Source of the DNA: Bacteroidota bacterium
Lineage (GTDB): Bacteria > Bacteroidota > Bacteroidia > Bacteroidales > JAAUTT01
Direction: 5' to 3'
Length of the DNA stretch: 35,612 bases
NCBI GenBank assembly: GCA_020048915.1
Contig: JAIFLU010000301.1
Location: 1 to 35,612 of the forward strand
Positions within the stretch are counted from its first letter, which is position 1; each line of letters opens with the position of its first letter. Below the pieces are notes generated by a model, which was given only the letters and a program-made list of their open reading frames with translations, was not told the origin of the DNA and did no database searches. Shown here in pieces: positions 34,756 to 35,612 of the stretch. The position numbers and the translations under genes were made by a program.

Positions 34756-35612
34756 GATATACGATTTGCACAAATACTTTGGCCGCATCAAAGCTGTCCA
34801 GGGACTTTCGCTCGAAGTTTTGCCCGGCTCAGTTTTTGGATTGCTTGGCCCCAATGGGAGCGGAAAGACAACCACACTTGGTGTTGTGCTCGATGTAGTT
34901 GCCAAAACCAAAGGAGAATATAAATGGTATGGATTACCTCCCTCGAAAGAAATCCGGAAAAAAATTGGCGCTATATTGGAGGCACCTGCTTTTTACCCTT
35001 ATCTGTCAGGTGCCGATAATCTGAAAATTGCTGCAAAAATTAAAGAAATTCCTTTTACCCAAATCGATATTGCGCTTACGAAAGTTGGACTCTTCGAACG
35101 GAGGAACCAGAAATTTCAGGCCTATTCACTTGGGATGAAGCAAAGGTTGGCCATCGCCTCGGCGTTATTATCCGATCCTCAGGTACTCGTGCTCGATGAG
35201 CCAACAAATGGCTTGGATCCTACCGGAATTGCAGATGTGCGCGAAATAATCAAAAATATTTCTGCTGAAGGGAAAACCATTATCCTGGCCAGTCACCTGC
35301 TCGACGAAGTCCAGAAGGTTTGCAGCAACTTTGCGGTTTTGAATAAAGGAAAGATGGTATATTCGGGCAGAGTGGAAGATTCGATGGGCGATACCGAAAA
35401 GGTAGAAGTGGCAGCTCCGGATCTGGATGTTCTGGAACAAAAGCTGAAGGAATGTCCTTTCGCATCCTCTGTTGAGCGAAATCTGCACAATGTTATATTA
35501 TCGCTTAACGAAGGAAAAAACAGCCTGGAGTTGAACCAGTTTCTCATCCAACAAGGTGTAGTGGTTTCGCAACTCAATACCATCAAGAAAAATCTCGAAA
35601 AACAATTTTTAG
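34739..35612 (+). CDS. ABC transporter ATP-binding protein (3' end outside window)
   Basis: ATPase subunit of an ABC-2-type exporter, of the class with a short ATPase and separate permease. The frame runs 291 codons to the window edge with no stop, so the end is missing. Walker A is GPNGSGKTTT at about 39-48, the signature is the variant YSLGMKQRLAIASALL, Walker B is VLVLDEPTNGLDP and the switch His is in LASHLLDEV. FGRIKAVQGLSLEVLPGSVF is the typical N-terminus and the region after about 215 is the accessory C-terminal domain common to drug, bacitracin or gliding-type (GldA-like) ATPases. The start ATG lies inside the DUF4252-like gene. A permease gene is expected next. Confidence 0.93.
   Translation, partial: MEKILEIYDLHKYFGRIKAVQGLSLEVLPGSVFGLLGPNGSGKTTTLGVVLDVVAKTKGEYKWYGLPPSKEIRKKIGAILEAPAFYPYLSGADNLKIAAKIKEIPFTQIDIALTKVGLFERRNQKFQAYSLGMKQRLAIASALLSDPQVLVLDEPTNGLDPTGIADVREIIKNISAEGKTIILASHLLDEVQKVCSNFAVLNKGKMVYSGRVEDSMGDTEKVEVAAPDLDVLEQKLKECPFASSVERNLHNVILSLNEGKNSLELNQFLIQQGVVVSQLNTIKKNLEKQFL

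Noticed and set aside
1..35612. CRISPR arrays, tRNA or rRNA genes, insertion sequences, integrases
   Set aside because: I saw no regularly spaced identical repeats, no cloverleaf or rRNA sequence, and no transposase or integrase motif in any real gene of the window.

Overview
The window looks like part of a Bacteroidota genome. Three things support this: two SusC/SusD outer-membrane pairs, an ECF sigma/FecR pair next to a SusC that carries a signalling (STN) domain, and a large secreted protein with a type IX secretion C-terminal domain. Shine-Dalgarno sequences are weak, and one promoter fits the Bacteroidota form TTG-N19-TAnnTTTG. The gene mix would suit an environmental glycan degrader of the Prolixibacteraceae/Marinilabiliales type, but that placement is an inference.

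Region 1 (1-16842, + strand) is a polysaccharide utilization locus (PUL). It begins with an ECF sigma factor cut by the window edge and a FecR-type anti-sigma factor, then a hairpin terminator. A SusC with an STN domain and a SusD lipoprotein follow. After a 554-base gap come a 1124-residue secreted beta-propeller protein (GH74-like start, two Ig-like domains, a jelly-roll-like domain, a T9SS domain), a GH31 enzyme of the MYORG/alpha-galactosidase-like branch, a lipoprotein of no family I recognise, a TIM-barrel lipoprotein ending in a DUF4832-like domain, and a GH27 enzyme. The last four genes are tightly spaced and visibly richer in G+C than the sigma/FecR/SusCD genes. The likely substrate is an alpha-galactoside-containing glycan.

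Region 2 (16940-24610, - strand) is a second SusC/SusD operon whose enzymes are phosphoesterases: a PHP-domain protein and an NPP-type phosphodiesterase with all metal ligands visible. Upstream of its susC lie 11-base direct repeats (ATTAGGYGATT-like), placed about 10 bases above a -7-like element. This layout resembles PhoB-type binding sites. I propose a phosphate-scavenging, phosphodiester-uptake locus; this is the most interesting hypothesis in the window.

Region 3 (24888-29346) holds a soluble hybrid histidine kinase (four PAS, HisKA, HATPase, two receivers, Hpt; no DNA-binding output) on the - strand and a short PepSY-associated membrane protein on the + strand.

Region 4 (29347-35612, + strand) holds a tricorn-like S41 protease with its own promoter and an 18-base perfect palindrome, a GC-rich palindromic repeat island in otherwise AT-rich spacer, a small membrane protein, and a DUF4252-like exported protein overlapping the start of an ABC transporter ATPase that runs off the window.
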